From: Rhodothermia bacterium
GTDB lineage: Bacteria; Bacteroidota; Rhodothermia; Rhodothermales; JABDKH01
Reading direction: 5' to 3'
DNA length: 14,801 nt
NCBI GenBank assembly: GCA_030431165.1
Contig: JAUIJQ010000018.1
Location: forward strand, 1-14,801
Part shown: positions 6,074 through 14,259 of the stretch, piece after piece
Numbering within the stretch: the stretch's first letter is position 1
Layout: each line of letters begins with the position of its first letter
The notes under the pieces: generated by a model
The model's database searches: none
The model's input: the letters and a program-made list of their open reading frames with translations, nothing else
What the model was told of the DNA's origin: nothing
Position numbers and translations under genes: made by a program

Positions 6074-6909
6074 TGAAGCGACGAGAATTCCTGCGGGCTT
6101 CCGGCGCAGCCGCGGCACTCGTTGCCGTCGGGTGTGCCTCGAAGGAAGGTGAATCGATGCAGCCAGCAACTTCCGCGACACTGTCCGCTATCGGACTTCA
6201 ACTCTACACGATTCGGGGGATGATGCGCGACAGTGTCGAAGACACACTTGCCGCAGTAGCATCAGCCGGGTACAGTGAGGTTGAGTTTGCCGGGTACTTC
6301 GGACACGAGCCAGAGGCCGTTCGGAGTATGCTCGACGCAAACGGGTTGACCTCGCCTTCAACGCATGTTTCGTTGGACGCGCTCGAAGATGATGCAGATA
6401 CCCAGTTTGCGATCGCCAAGACAATCGGTCAGCGGTACGTTGTTGTGCCGTACTACGCCCAGGAGCATCGGACCGTTGATGGATACCGTGCACTGTGTAC
6501 CAAGCTGAACGCGCTGGGCGCCCGGGCCAACGATGTCGGCCTGACGATCGCGTACCACAACCACGACTTTGAGTTTGAGGCAGTCGATGGGGTAGTGCCG
6601 TACGACATGTTGTTGAATGAGACCAACCCGGACCTAGTCAAGATGCAGCTCGATCTGTACTGGATCTGGTACGCGGGCAAATCGGCGGAGCAGTATCTGC
6701 AGGCCGGTCCCGAACGGTATGTGTCGTGCCACGTAAAGGACGGATATGCCGACGGCACGCAGTCGATTGTCGGTGGCGGCGACGTTGATCTGGCCGGAGC
6801 GTTTCGCGCCGGCTCGTTCAAGCACTACTTCGTCGAAAACGACAACCCCGAGGATCAGATGACCTTCATCAACGAAAGCGCGGCGTATCTGAAGCAACTC
6901 GCGTACTAA
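6073..6909 (+). CDS. Tat-exported lipoprotein, sugar isomerase/epimerase-like TIM barrel
   Basis: 278 residues. The N-terminus has a twin-arginine motif (KRREFLRASG), a hydrophobic stretch and a lipobox ending VAVGC21, so the folded protein should be exported by Tat and lipidated. The rest is an AP-endonuclease-2/xylose-isomerase-like barrel: GLQLYTIRGMM (41-51), YHNHDFEF (161-168), MQLDLYWIWYAG with D194, CHVKD with H220, GGGDVDLAGAF, and HYFVENDN with E255. Acidic and histidine residues of this set bind the metal in the family. Exported members are known from gene clusters degrading sugars by way of 3-keto intermediates, where relatives catalyse isomerisation, beta-elimination or hydration rather than phosphate-sugar isomerisation. 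It is coupled to the transporter by a one-base overlap and followed after 12 bases by a Gfo/Idh enzyme. Confidence 0.88.
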   Translation: MKRREFLRASGAAAALVAVGCASKEGESMQPATSATLSAIGLQLYTIRGMMRDSVEDTLAAVASAGYSEVEFAGYFGHEPEAVRSMLDANGLTSPSTHVSLDALEDDADTQFAIAKTIGQRYVVVPYYAQEHRTVDGYRALCTKLNALGARANDVGLTIAYHNHDFEFEAVDGVVPYDMLLNETNPDLVKMQLDLYWIWYAGKSAEQYLQAGPERYVSCHVKDGYADGTQSIVGGGDVDLAGAFRAGSFKHYFVENDNPEDQMTFINESAAYLKQLAY

Positions 6910-6921
6910 TCAACATCAGCA

Positions 6922-8085
6922 ATGCCGGAACGGAAGATCAGGTACGGAATGGTCGGCGGAGGGCCGGGTGCGTTTATCGGTGCAGTACACCGTCACGCAG
7001 CGGCGCTCGACGGAGAAATTGACCTCGTCGCGGGTGCGTTTTCGTCCTCGCCCGACAGATCGCGGGAGCAGGGAGCGTTGCTGCACCTGGCTCCTGAGCG
7101 TGTCTATGGTTCGTATGCGGAAATGGCCCACGCCGAGGCCAGGCGAGAGTTGGGTGACCGAATCGACTTTGTATCGATCGTAACGCCCAACGACAGCCAC
7201 TATGACATCGCTCGTGCCTTCATCGAGGAGGGGTTTCACGTCGTTTGTGACAAACCCATGACCACGACGATCGAGGATGCGGAGGCCCTTGTTGAGTTGG
7301 TGCACAAACACGACGTCGTGTTTGCGCTGACGCACAACTACACCGGCTACCCCATGGTGAAAGAAGCGCGGCACCTGGTCCAGTCGGGTGCGCTTGGTGA
7401 GATCCGCAAGGTCGTCGTCGAGTACCCGCAGGGCTGGCTTGCGACACTCGTGGAAGAGACAGGGCTTCGTCAGGCAGTCTGGCGTACCGATCCGACGAAA
7501 GCGGGCATCTCGTCGTGCATGGGCGACATTGGTTCACACGCGCACAATCTGGCTCACTACATCACGGGCCTGGAAATCGAAAGTATGTGTGCCGATCTCA
7601 CGGCGTTTGTACCGGGCCGTGAGTTGGATGATGACGGCAATGTCCTGCTGCGATACGTTGGCGGCGCCCGCGGGGTACTCTACGCTTCGCAGGTATCTGT
7701 TGGCGAGGAGAACAACCTGGCGATTCGGGTCTACGGCACAAAGGCCGGGCTGGAATGGCACCAGGAAGATCCCAACGACCTGATACTGAAATTCCCCGAC
7801 AAGCCATCCCAACGCTTGCGTCGCGGCAACGGTTATCTGAGCGACAATGCGGCGTATTACACGCGCTTGCCGGCGGGGCACCCGGAGTCTTTTATCGAGG
7901 CGTTTGCGAACATTTACCGCGCGGCAGCGCGCACAATTGCCGCACGGGTAGACGGGCGGCAGCCCGATGCAAAGGATCTCGACTTTCCGACGGCGGTTGA
8001 TGGTGCCGCCGGTGTCCACTTCATCCACAAGACCGTTGAGAGCAGCAGGGCCGGCGGGTGGATCAGCGCACATTACCAGCGCTAG
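6922..8085 (+). CDS. Gfo/Idh/MocA family NAD(P)-dependent oxidoreductase
   Basis: 387 residues. The Rossmann half starts RYGMVGGGPGAFIG (7-20), continues to IVTPNDSHYDIA, and contains the EKP-type motif as CDKPM with K111. The substrate half has the catalytic signature GDIGSHAHN (D202, H206). No signal peptide is present, so it acts in the cytosol. Family members oxidise or reduce a sugar or polyol hydroxyl, often at C2 or C3, with NAD(P). Next to two isomerase-like barrels it would fit the step that makes or removes a keto-sugar. The start is ATG 12 bases after the previous stop with no clear Shine-Dalgarno. The specific sugar cannot be determined from the sequence. Confidence 0.92.
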   Translation: MPERKIRYGMVGGGPGAFIGAVHRHAAALDGEIDLVAGAFSSSPDRSREQGALLHLAPERVYGSYAEMAHAEARRELGDRIDFVSIVTPNDSHYDIARAFIEEGFHVVCDKPMTTTIEDAEALVELVHKHDVVFALTHNYTGYPMVKEARHLVQSGALGEIRKVVVEYPQGWLATLVEETGLRQAVWRTDPTKAGISSCMGDIGSHAHNLAHYITGLEIESMCADLTAFVPGRELDDDGNVLLRYVGGARGVLYASQVSVGEENNLAIRVYGTKAGLEWHQEDPNDLILKFPDKPSQRLRRGNGYLSDNAAYYTRLPAGHPESFIEAFANIYRAAARTIAARVDGRQPDAKDLDFPTAVDGAAGVHFIHKTVESSRAGGWISAHYQR

Positions 8086-8130
8086 AAACGTACACGGCCG
8101 CCAAAACTGATCGAAAGGCAGAACGCGCAA

Positions 8131-8187
8131 ACCCAACAGAACCCCACAGAACCCCACAGAACCGTCAGAACCGTCAGAACACTCAAA
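8131..8187. repeat. Short tandem repeats (10-bp then 9-bp units) in the gap before the second isomerase
   Basis: Three units of 10 bases (ACCCAACAGA, then ACCCCACAGA twice) run directly into three 9-base units (ACCGTCAGA twice, then ACACTCAAA). Degenerate relatives (GGCAGAACG upstream, CCTCAGAAACCG downstream) extend the pattern. The gap 8086-8227 otherwise holds nothing recognisable: no hairpin with a T-run and no Shine-Dalgarno before the ATG at 8228. The strand is strongly asymmetric, with few G or T bases. It may be a regulatory leader, a Rho-utilisation-like C-rich stretch, or slippage. Confidence 0.75.
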
Positions 8188-8227
8188 ATCCGCTAACCCT
8201 CAGAAACCGTAGCACAAGACGACAATC

Positions 8228-9226
8228 ATGGCAAGACCTGTAACCCTCTTCACTGGCCAGTGGGCCGACCTGACGCTCGACGAGCTCGCCGGAAAAGCGG
8301 CTTCATGGGGATACGATGGCCTGGAACTCGCCTGCTGGGGGGATCACTTTGATGTGCAGCGCGCACTGGCTGAACCGGACTACTGTGACGGGCAGCGAGC
8401 CATCCTTGAAAAGCACGGATTACAATTGTGGGCGATCAGCAATCACCGCGTTGGTCAGGCCGTCTGCGACAACATTGACGAGCGTCATCGCAGCATACTG
8501 CCCGACCACGTGTGGGGCGATGGAAACCCCGAGGCGGTACGACAGCGCGCGGCCGAAGAAATGAAAGACACGGCCCGGGCTGCGGCAAAGCTTGGCGTCA
8601 AGGTCGTAAACGGATTCACCGGCTCGTCCATCTGGCACCTGCTTTATTCCTTCCCGCCCGTGTCAAATGAAAGCATTGATGCCGGGTTCGACGATTTTGC
8701 GCGACGATGGAATCCGATCTTCGACGTGTTCGACGAGGTGGGCGTACGGTTTGCCCTAGAGGTTCATCCGACCGAAATCGCGTTTGACGTCAGCTCTGCC
8801 GCCCGGGCCCTGGAGTCCGTTGGGCGACGCGAGGCTTTTGGCTTTAACTACGACCCAAGTCACCTCGGCTACCAGGGCGTCAACTACACCGCCTTTATAT
8901 CCGAATTCGCCGACCGGATCTACCACGTGCACATGAAAGACGTCTGGTGGGCGCAGGATGGAAAGCGCGCGGGCGTCTTTGGTGGGCACTTACCGTTTGG
9001 TCACGCTGATCGGTACTGGGACTTCCGCTCACTCGGGCGCGGTACAATTGACTTCGAAGAAATTATCCGCGAATTGAATCGGTGCGGGTACGCAGGTCCA
9101 CTTTCGGTGGAGTGGGAAGACTCAGGTATGGATCGCGAACACGGAGCAGAGGAGGCCTGTGCATTTGTGCAGACCGTCGACTTTGAGCCCGCAAACGTTG
9201 CGTTTGATGCCGCGTTCTCGGAATAG
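8228..9226 (+). CDS. Cytosolic sugar isomerase/epimerase-like TIM barrel
   Basis: 332 residues without signal sequence. Barrel motifs in order are LTLDELAGKAASWGYDGLEL (15-34), FALEVHPTE with E178, FNYDPSH with D209 and H212, YHVHMKDVWW with H235, GRGTIDF (270-276) and LSVEWED with E295. E178, D209, H235 and E295 are the likely metal ligands of an AP-endonuclease-2/xylose-isomerase-like fold. Members of this subgroup commonly occur with Gfo/Idh/MocA dehydrogenases and act on keto-sugars, inosose-like compounds or their glycosides. It differs strongly from the exported family member upstream (longer, no Tat signal), so the two probably perform different steps. ATG at 8228 follows the 142-base repeat-containing gap. 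Its end overlaps the next gene by about 20 bases. Confidence 0.9.
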   Translation: MARPVTLFTGQWADLTLDELAGKAASWGYDGLELACWGDHFDVQRALAEPDYCDGQRAILEKHGLQLWAISNHRVGQAVCDNIDERHRSILPDHVWGDGNPEAVRQRAAEEMKDTARAAAKLGVKVVNGFTGSSIWHLLYSFPPVSNESIDAGFDDFARRWNPIFDVFDEVGVRFALEVHPTEIAFDVSSAARALESVGRREAFGFNYDPSHLGYQGVNYTAFISEFADRIYHVHMKDVWWAQDGKRAGVFGGHLPFGHADRYWDFRSLGRGTIDFEEIIRELNRCGYAGPLSVEWEDSGMDREHGAEEACAFVQTVDFEPANVAFDAAFSE

Positions 9227-10130
9227 CGGTCCGTCAGATCGGGGCACATCGCTGGTGTTGAACCTGGTGATGATCAATGTTCTAGCGCTAACGGTTGGAG
9301 CCTGCGCCGGTCAGCGTGAGTCACCGGCGCGTAGCGATGGGTCCGTTCGCGTAATGACGTACAACATCCGGTACGACAATCCGGGAGACGGGTTGAGTGC
9401 GTGGCCGCTGCGTCGCGACCGGGTCGGACAGCTTGTGCGATTTGTCCAACCTGACGTTATCGGATTACAGGAGGCCCTTGCGGATCAGGTGGCAGATCTG
9501 GAGGCACGGCTTCCCGGCTACCACTGGACAGGTGTTGGAAGAGACGACGGCGCTGCGGCGGGCGAGTTCTCGCCGGTTTTCTTCCGCGAAGACAGGTTCC
9601 GGCTTGCTGCAACGGGAACGCTGTGGTTATCTGAGACTCCGTCGTCACCGGGTAGTATCGGTTGGGATGCCGCGCTTCCACGTATCGCAACGTGGGTAAG
9701 CCTCGAAGGCCCCGGCGGGTTATCATATCGGGTCGTCAATACGCATTTTGATCACGTTGGCAACGTCGCCCGCAGGCGCAGTGCGGAGCTGTTGGCCGAC
9801 TCGGTCGATGCGTGGGCGGCGGCGTCGCCCGAGACGCGGTTTGTAGTTCTTGGGGACTTCAACGCCTCTCCGGATCAGGAGCCGTACCGTGTGTTGGCAG
9901 CCCGGATGCGCGACGCCAGAAGCATCGCCCTCGACAACCACGGCCCCGACGAAACCTACTTCGGATTTATGGTGGCTGATACGTCGGGGCGGTCGATCGA
10001 CCATATCTTTGTCGGTCCAGGAACCGAGGTGGTCCGTACCGCTGTACTAACAGACCATTACCGGGGTCGTTACCTGTCGGATCACCTTCCCGTCATTGCT
10101 GATGTTCGCCGAACGCCGATCGCGCCGTAG
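9207..10130 (+). CDS. Endonuclease/exonuclease/phosphatase-family lipoprotein
   Basis: 307 residues from ATG at 9207. The N-terminus has arginines, a hydrophobic core and a lipobox ending VGAC33, so it should be lipid-anchored outside the cytoplasm. The EEP fold is marked by VMTYNIRYDN, IGLQEA (metal-binding Glu), VVNTHFDHVG, VLGDFNASPDQEPY, SIDHIFVG and SDHLPVIADV (catalytic His). The family includes nucleases, sphingomyelinases and inositol-phosphate phosphatases, so a secreted phosphodiesterase or phosphatase is expected but the substrate is unknown. Longer frames starting at 9159 overlap the previous gene further and break the signal peptide; a start at 9270 would remove its charged part. 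There is no visible Shine-Dalgarno. It overlaps the upstream gene by 20 bases and the downstream protease gene by 29, indicating one transcript. Confidence 0.88.
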   Translation: MPRSRNSGPSDRGTSLVLNLVMINVLALTVGACAGQRESPARSDGSVRVMTYNIRYDNPGDGLSAWPLRRDRVGQLVRFVQPDVIGLQEALADQVADLEARLPGYHWTGVGRDDGAAAGEFSPVFFREDRFRLAATGTLWLSETPSSPGSIGWDAALPRIATWVSLEGPGGLSYRVVNTHFDHVGNVARRRSAELLADSVDAWAAASPETRFVVLGDFNASPDQEPYRVLAARMRDARSIALDNHGPDETYFGFMVADTSGRSIDHIFVGPGTEVVRTAVLTDHYRGRYLSDHLPVIADVRRTPIAP

Positions 10131-12993
10131 TCGCTTCCTGCCAGTCCTTCTGTCCCTCACACTGGTTGTCACTGTTGCAATCGGTGGTTGTAGTGGGTCG
10201 CAGCCAACCGCAAGCGCACCGGCGTTTATGGACCCGGTTGCTCCCGACCAGCCGGTTACTTCGCCGGCCATCCCGCTGGATCCCGCCGTGCGATACGGCA
10301 GGCTCGACAACGGGTTGACCTACTACATCCGAAGTAACAGTCGCCCGGAAGCGCATGCCGAACTGCGCCTGGTTCTTGATGCGGGTTCGATCCTTGAAGA
10401 CGACGACCAGCTTGGTCTTGCACATGTGGTCGAGCACATGGCGTTCAACGGAACCGAGAATTTTGAGAAACAGGCACTCGTTGACTACCTCGAGACTACG
10501 GGCGTTCGGTTTGGGGCTGATCTGAATGCTTACACGTCCTTCGACGAGACGGTATATCAACTCCAGGTCCAGACCGACAGTCTGGCGTTGCTTGATACCG
10601 GAATCGAGGTGCTTCGGGAGTGGGCGTCTCGTGTAACATTCGACCCTGACGAGATCGATGCTGAGCGTGGTGTAGTCCTGGAAGAGTGGCGCATTGGTCG
10701 CGGAGCAACGGCCCGCATCTCAGATCAGCAGTTGCCTGTGATGTTGTACGGCTCCCGTTATCCTGAACGGCTACCGATCGGAACGCCGGAGTCGCTCACG
10801 GGCTTTGATCACGAGTCTCTGATCAGATACTATCGCGATTGGTATCGCCCTGACCTTGCCGCCATCGTTGTTGTGGGTGACATTGACCCCGACTACGTCG
10901 AGGAGCGGGTACGGTCTGCCTTTGGTTCCTGGGAAGCGCCCGGTTCCAATCGTCCCCGCGTCTTGTTTGACGTGCCAGACCACGACGAGACCCTCGTGTC
11001 AGCCGTCACCGACGACGAGGCGCCGTTCTCGTCAGTGACCGTCGTGTACAAACATCCCGGTGCGCCACTTAACAGTGAGATGCGGTATCGGTCGTGGCTT
11101 GTCGAGCAGCTCACTCACAGCATGCTCAATGATCGACTCGAAGAGCTGACGCAGTCGGCGACACCACCGTTTTTCGGGGCCGGCTCGGGTAAGGGTGCAT
11201 TTGCACGGTCGCGGGAGTTCTACACGCTATCCGCCATTGGCGGGGGAGATGGCGTTGCTCGCGCTCTCGAAGCGATGATCACCGAGGCGGAACGCGCCCG
11301 GCGTTTCGGGTTCCTCGACAGTGAGGTGACGAGGGCGAAACGTGATCTGCTCCGCGCGTATGAGACCGCGTTCAACGAAGAAGGCAAAGAAGAATCCGCC
11401 CGACTGGCGCGCGAATACGTTTCGCACTTTCTGGAGGACACCGCTTCACCCGGGATCGCCTGGGAATACGAGCTCGTCCGGCGGGTGATGCCGACGATTA
11501 CGCCTGAAGAGATTAACCAGACGTTGCGCGGATTCTTTGAGGGATCTAGTCGCGTTGTCCTGATGGACGGCCCGACAGGTACGAGCCTGCCAAGCAATGA
11601 AGAGGTCCTCGAGGTGTTCGACGCGGTGGCCGCGGCGCAAATGGCGCCATACAGCGAAGAAGTCGACGAAGAACCGCTTCTCGCTCAGATGCCGGTCCCC
11701 GGGCGCATTGTCTCTGAGTCAATTGTCGACGACGTTGGCGTTACCATTTGGGAGCTGTCCAACGGAGCGCGTGTCGTCATGAAGCCGACGGACTTCAAGA
11801 ACGACCAGATTTTGTTCTCAGCGCACAGCCCTGGAGGGTCATCGCTCGTCGAGGACGAGCTCGATGTCCACGCTGACTTCGCGACAACCTTGATCTCGCA
11901 GGGCGGGCTCGGGCGGTTTGGCCCACTTGAGCTCGAGAAGAAGTTGTCGGGCTCCATTGTTCAGCTTCAGCCATCACTGAGTGAACGCTCAGAAGGGTTC
12001 TCCGGCGCGAGCAGTCCGCAGGACTTTGAGACACTGTTGCAGCTCGTGTACCTGTACGTGACCGATTCGCGGGCGGATTCAACCGCGTTTCTGTCGTTGA
12101 TCGAGCGCTATGGAAGCGTGATTGAGACACTAAAAAGTGATCCCAGTCGGGCATTTGCGGATACGCTGTCGGTCACACTTTCGCAGCACCATCCGCGGCG
12201 ACGTGTAATGGACGTGGACATGTTGGGCGAACTGGACCTTCAGACGTCGCATGACATCTTCAGGGACCGCTTCGCTGACGTTTCCGATTTCACGTTCTAC
12301 CTCGTGGGCGCTTTTGGAAGCCCGGGAGACATCCGCGGTCTCGTCGAACAGTATCTGGCGAGCTTGCCTGGCGCGGGCCGCGAGGAGTCACCCCGTGACC
12401 TCGGCATAAGGCCTCCCTCGGGACACGTGGAGCGCGTTGTCAGGAAGGGGCAGGAACCGCAGAGTCGGGTTCAGATCGTGTTGACCGGTGAAGCTGAGTG
12501 GACGCAACGAAATCGTCGCTTGCTCAACGTCGTTGAGGGTGTCCTGGATATCCGGCTGCGCGAGCTACTGCGTGAGGACCTGTCGGGCACGTACGGAGTC
12601 AGTGTCAGCGGGTCGCTGTCCCGCGAGCCTGAGGAGGCGTTTACGGTCTCGGTAGGCTTTGCATGTGAGCCATCGCGAGTCGATGAACTGACGCAGACGG
12701 TTCTAAACGAACTTGACCGGTTCCGGGCTGAAGGCGCACAACAGGAGAACGTCGTCAAGGTGCGCGAAACAACGCTGAATGGGTTGTCGGTCGGATTGCA
12801 GCAGAATGGATTCTGGCTCAGCTCGCTCATGTTCTACGACCGAAACGGGCTTGACTTGACGACGATTCCGGATGGCGCCCGTCCCTTCTTTGACAGTGTC
12901 ACGCCGGACGAGATTCTAAACGCGGCCAGGACGTTTCTGGACACCTCGAACTACGTTCGGGTAATCCTGCTTCCGGAGGGAGCAGACGGTTGA
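10102..12993 (+). CDS. M16-family zinc metalloprotease lipoprotein (PqqL-like architecture)
   Basis: 963 residues from ATG at 10102. The signal has many arginines, a hydrophobic core and a lipobox AIGGC30. The inverted zinc motif is HVVEH (H108, E111, H112) in LAHVVEHMAFNGTENF. The third ligand is most likely E195 in ERGVVLEEWR, judged from the spacing of the two conserved glutamates in pitrilysin. Length fits two M16 N/C domain pairs, an active first half and an apparently inactive second half beginning near VGVTIWELSNGARVVMK, as in PqqL-type proteases. Such enzymes enclose and cleave peptides of limited size. A TTG at 10096 is in frame, but ATG gives the better signal peptide. It overlaps the EEP gene upstream, and its TGA overlaps the TTG start of the oxidase downstream. 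Confidence 0.92.
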   Translation: MFAERRSRRSRFLPVLLSLTLVVTVAIGGCSGSQPTASAPAFMDPVAPDQPVTSPAIPLDPAVRYGRLDNGLTYYIRSNSRPEAHAELRLVLDAGSILEDDDQLGLAHVVEHMAFNGTENFEKQALVDYLETTGVRFGADLNAYTSFDETVYQLQVQTDSLALLDTGIEVLREWASRVTFDPDEIDAERGVVLEEWRIGRGATARISDQQLPVMLYGSRYPERLPIGTPESLTGFDHESLIRYYRDWYRPDLAAIVVVGDIDPDYVEERVRSAFGSWEAPGSNRPRVLFDVPDHDETLVSAVTDDEAPFSSVTVVYKHPGAPLNSEMRYRSWLVEQLTHSMLNDRLEELTQSATPPFFGAGSGKGAFARSREFYTLSAIGGGDGVARALEAMITEAERARRFGFLDSEVTRAKRDLLRAYETAFNEEGKEESARLAREYVSHFLEDTASPGIAWEYELVRRVMPTITPEEINQTLRGFFEGSSRVVLMDGPTGTSLPSNEEVLEVFDAVAAAQMAPYSEEVDEEPLLAQMPVPGRIVSESIVDDVGVTIWELSNGARVVMKPTDFKNDQILFSAHSPGGSSLVEDELDVHADFATTLISQGGLGRFGPLELEKKLSGSIVQLQPSLSERSEGFSGASSPQDFETLLQLVYLYVTDSRADSTAFLSLIERYGSVIETLKSDPSRAFADTLSVTLSQHHPRRRVMDVDMLGELDLQTSHDIFRDRFADVSDFTFYLVGAFGSPGDIRGLVEQYLASLPGAGREESPRDLGIRPPSGHVERVVRKGQEPQSRVQIVLTGEAEWTQRNRRLLNVVEGVLDIRLRELLREDLSGTYGVSVSGSLSREPEEAFTVSVGFACEPSRVDELTQTVLNELDRFRAEGAQQENVVKVRETTLNGLSVGLQQNGFWLSSLMFYDRNGLDLTTIPDGARPFFDSVTPDEILNAARTFLDTSNYVRVILLPEGADG

Positions 12994-14201
12994 GTGACTC
13001 GCACGTGATCGTTGTGGGTGGCGGCATCTTTGGACTGGCCGCTGCGACCACGCTGGCCAATCGCGGCTGGCGCGTTACCGTTATCGATGCAGGCGAGATC
13101 CCCAATCCACTCGCAGCCAGTACTGACATCAGTAAGGTCGTGCGAATGGAGTATGGAACCGATCACGAGTACATGGCGCTCGGGGAAGAGGCAATCGATG
13201 GGTGGCACGTCTGGAACCAGGAGTGGACTGATGCGGGCCGAGCGCCACTGTATCACGAGACGGGTGTCACGATGTTATGCCTTCGGACGATGGACGAAGG
13301 CGGATTTGAAGGTGACAGCTTCCAGACGTTACGGGCACGCGGGCACGCTCCCGAGCGACTTGGTGCCGAGGACATTTCGAGGCGATTCCCGGCATGGTCG
13401 ACGGGCCGCTACGTTGATGGATTTTTTCACGCCCGAGGTGGATATGTCGAGAGTGGCCGTGTAGTTACGGAGCTTGCACGGTCACTCGGCAGTCGACCGG
13501 ACGTTGCCCTGGTCAACGGCGCCCGAGTGCAAACCCTTGTACGCGAAGGCGGCCGCACGGTCGGAGTAGCGCTCGAGGATGGCAGTGTCGTGCGCGCCGA
13601 CATGGTCGTTGTCGCGGCCGGGGCGTGGACAGCCAAACTGCTTCCGGAGCTTGTCGATGTAGTGAGGGCAACAGGCCATCCAGTGTTCCACCTTCGCCCG
13701 CGTGACCCGAGCCTGTTCGTTCCTGACTGCTTTCCAACTTTTACGGCCGATGTTGCACGAACGGGGTACTACGGCTTTCCGTTGAATCGCGACGGCGTGG
13801 TCAAGATCGGCGTCCACGCGATTGGGGTGCCCATCGACGCCGATGCACAGCGTATCGTCCCTGGGGAAGAAGAAGACCGGCTCGCTGACTTCCTGTCGAT
13901 AACGTTTCCAGCGTTGCTGGATGCGCCGATCGTTTATCGGAGGCTGTGTCTGTACGCTGATACGCCCGGCGAGGACTTCGTGATTGATCGCCACCCCGAG
14001 GATGACGGAGTCGTCGTTGCCTCGGGAGGCAGCGGCCACGGGTTCAAGTTCGGACCCGCGCTTGGTCGCCTGATCGCCGATGCGGTTGAGGGAAACGCTG
14101 CATCGTTTGGCCAGAAGTTCGCGTGGCGTCGTACACTACATGGTGAAGACGTAGAGACGACCGAAGCCGCCCGGTGTCACGATCGAATCGAATTGAAGTG
14201 A
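12990..14201 (+). CDS. FAD-dependent amine oxidase, monomeric sarcosine oxidase/MTOX family
   Basis: 403 residues. The dinucleotide fold starts HVIVVGGGIFGLAAA (5-19). The C-terminal part reads LCLYADTPGEDFVIDRHPED and then GGSGHGFKFGP. This matches monomeric sarcosine oxidase (MSOX), including C320 at the place of its flavin-linking Cys315, so covalent 8-alpha-S-cysteinyl FAD is expected. GYYGFP (259-264) and K272 (MSOX Lys265, oxygen activation) are also kept. The segment near 44-52 reads STDISKVVR instead of HHGDTRIIR, replacing MSOX His45 and Arg49 by Thr and Lys, so the substrate may be another N-methyl or secondary amino acid. The start is TTG at 12990, overlapping the previous TGA by two bases, with GGAGG about 10 bases upstream. 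The enzyme should be cytosolic and produce H2O2, though some relatives are dehydrogenases. Confidence 0.9.
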   Translation: MSDSHVIVVGGGIFGLAAATTLANRGWRVTVIDAGEIPNPLAASTDISKVVRMEYGTDHEYMALGEEAIDGWHVWNQEWTDAGRAPLYHETGVTMLCLRTMDEGGFEGDSFQTLRARGHAPERLGAEDISRRFPAWSTGRYVDGFFHARGGYVESGRVVTELARSLGSRPDVALVNGARVQTLVREGGRTVGVALEDGSVVRADMVVVAAGAWTAKLLPELVDVVRATGHPVFHLRPRDPSLFVPDCFPTFTADVARTGYYGFPLNRDGVVKIGVHAIGVPIDADAQRIVPGEEEDRLADFLSITFPALLDAPIVYRRLCLYADTPGEDFVIDRHPEDDGVVVASGGSGHGFKFGPALGRLIADAVEGNAASFGQKFAWRRTLHGEDVETTEAARCHDRIELK

Positions 14202-14225
14202 AACACGACATGAGTCTGTAACGAG

Positions 14226-14246
14226 CGCCGCGGCCTGTGCGCGGCG
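14226..14246 (+). other. GC-rich hairpin just upstream of the M61 peptidase gene
   Basis: CGCCGCG (14226-14232) pairs perfectly with CGCGGCG (14240-14246) across a 7-base loop, ending a few bases before the AGGAG Shine-Dalgarno. No T-run follows, so it is not a typical terminator. It could influence translation of the next gene or stabilise a processed end. Confidence 0.4.
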
Positions 14247-14259
14247 AGGATAGGAGCGT

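Noticed and set aside
7534..8157. 207-residue minus-strand open frame opposite the Gfo/Idh gene
   Set aside because: No family motif, and it is antisense to a well-supported gene with intact catalytic motifs.
8131..8187. Possible CRISPR array
   Set aside because: Units are 9-10 bases, directly adjacent and without spacers; no cas genes are present.
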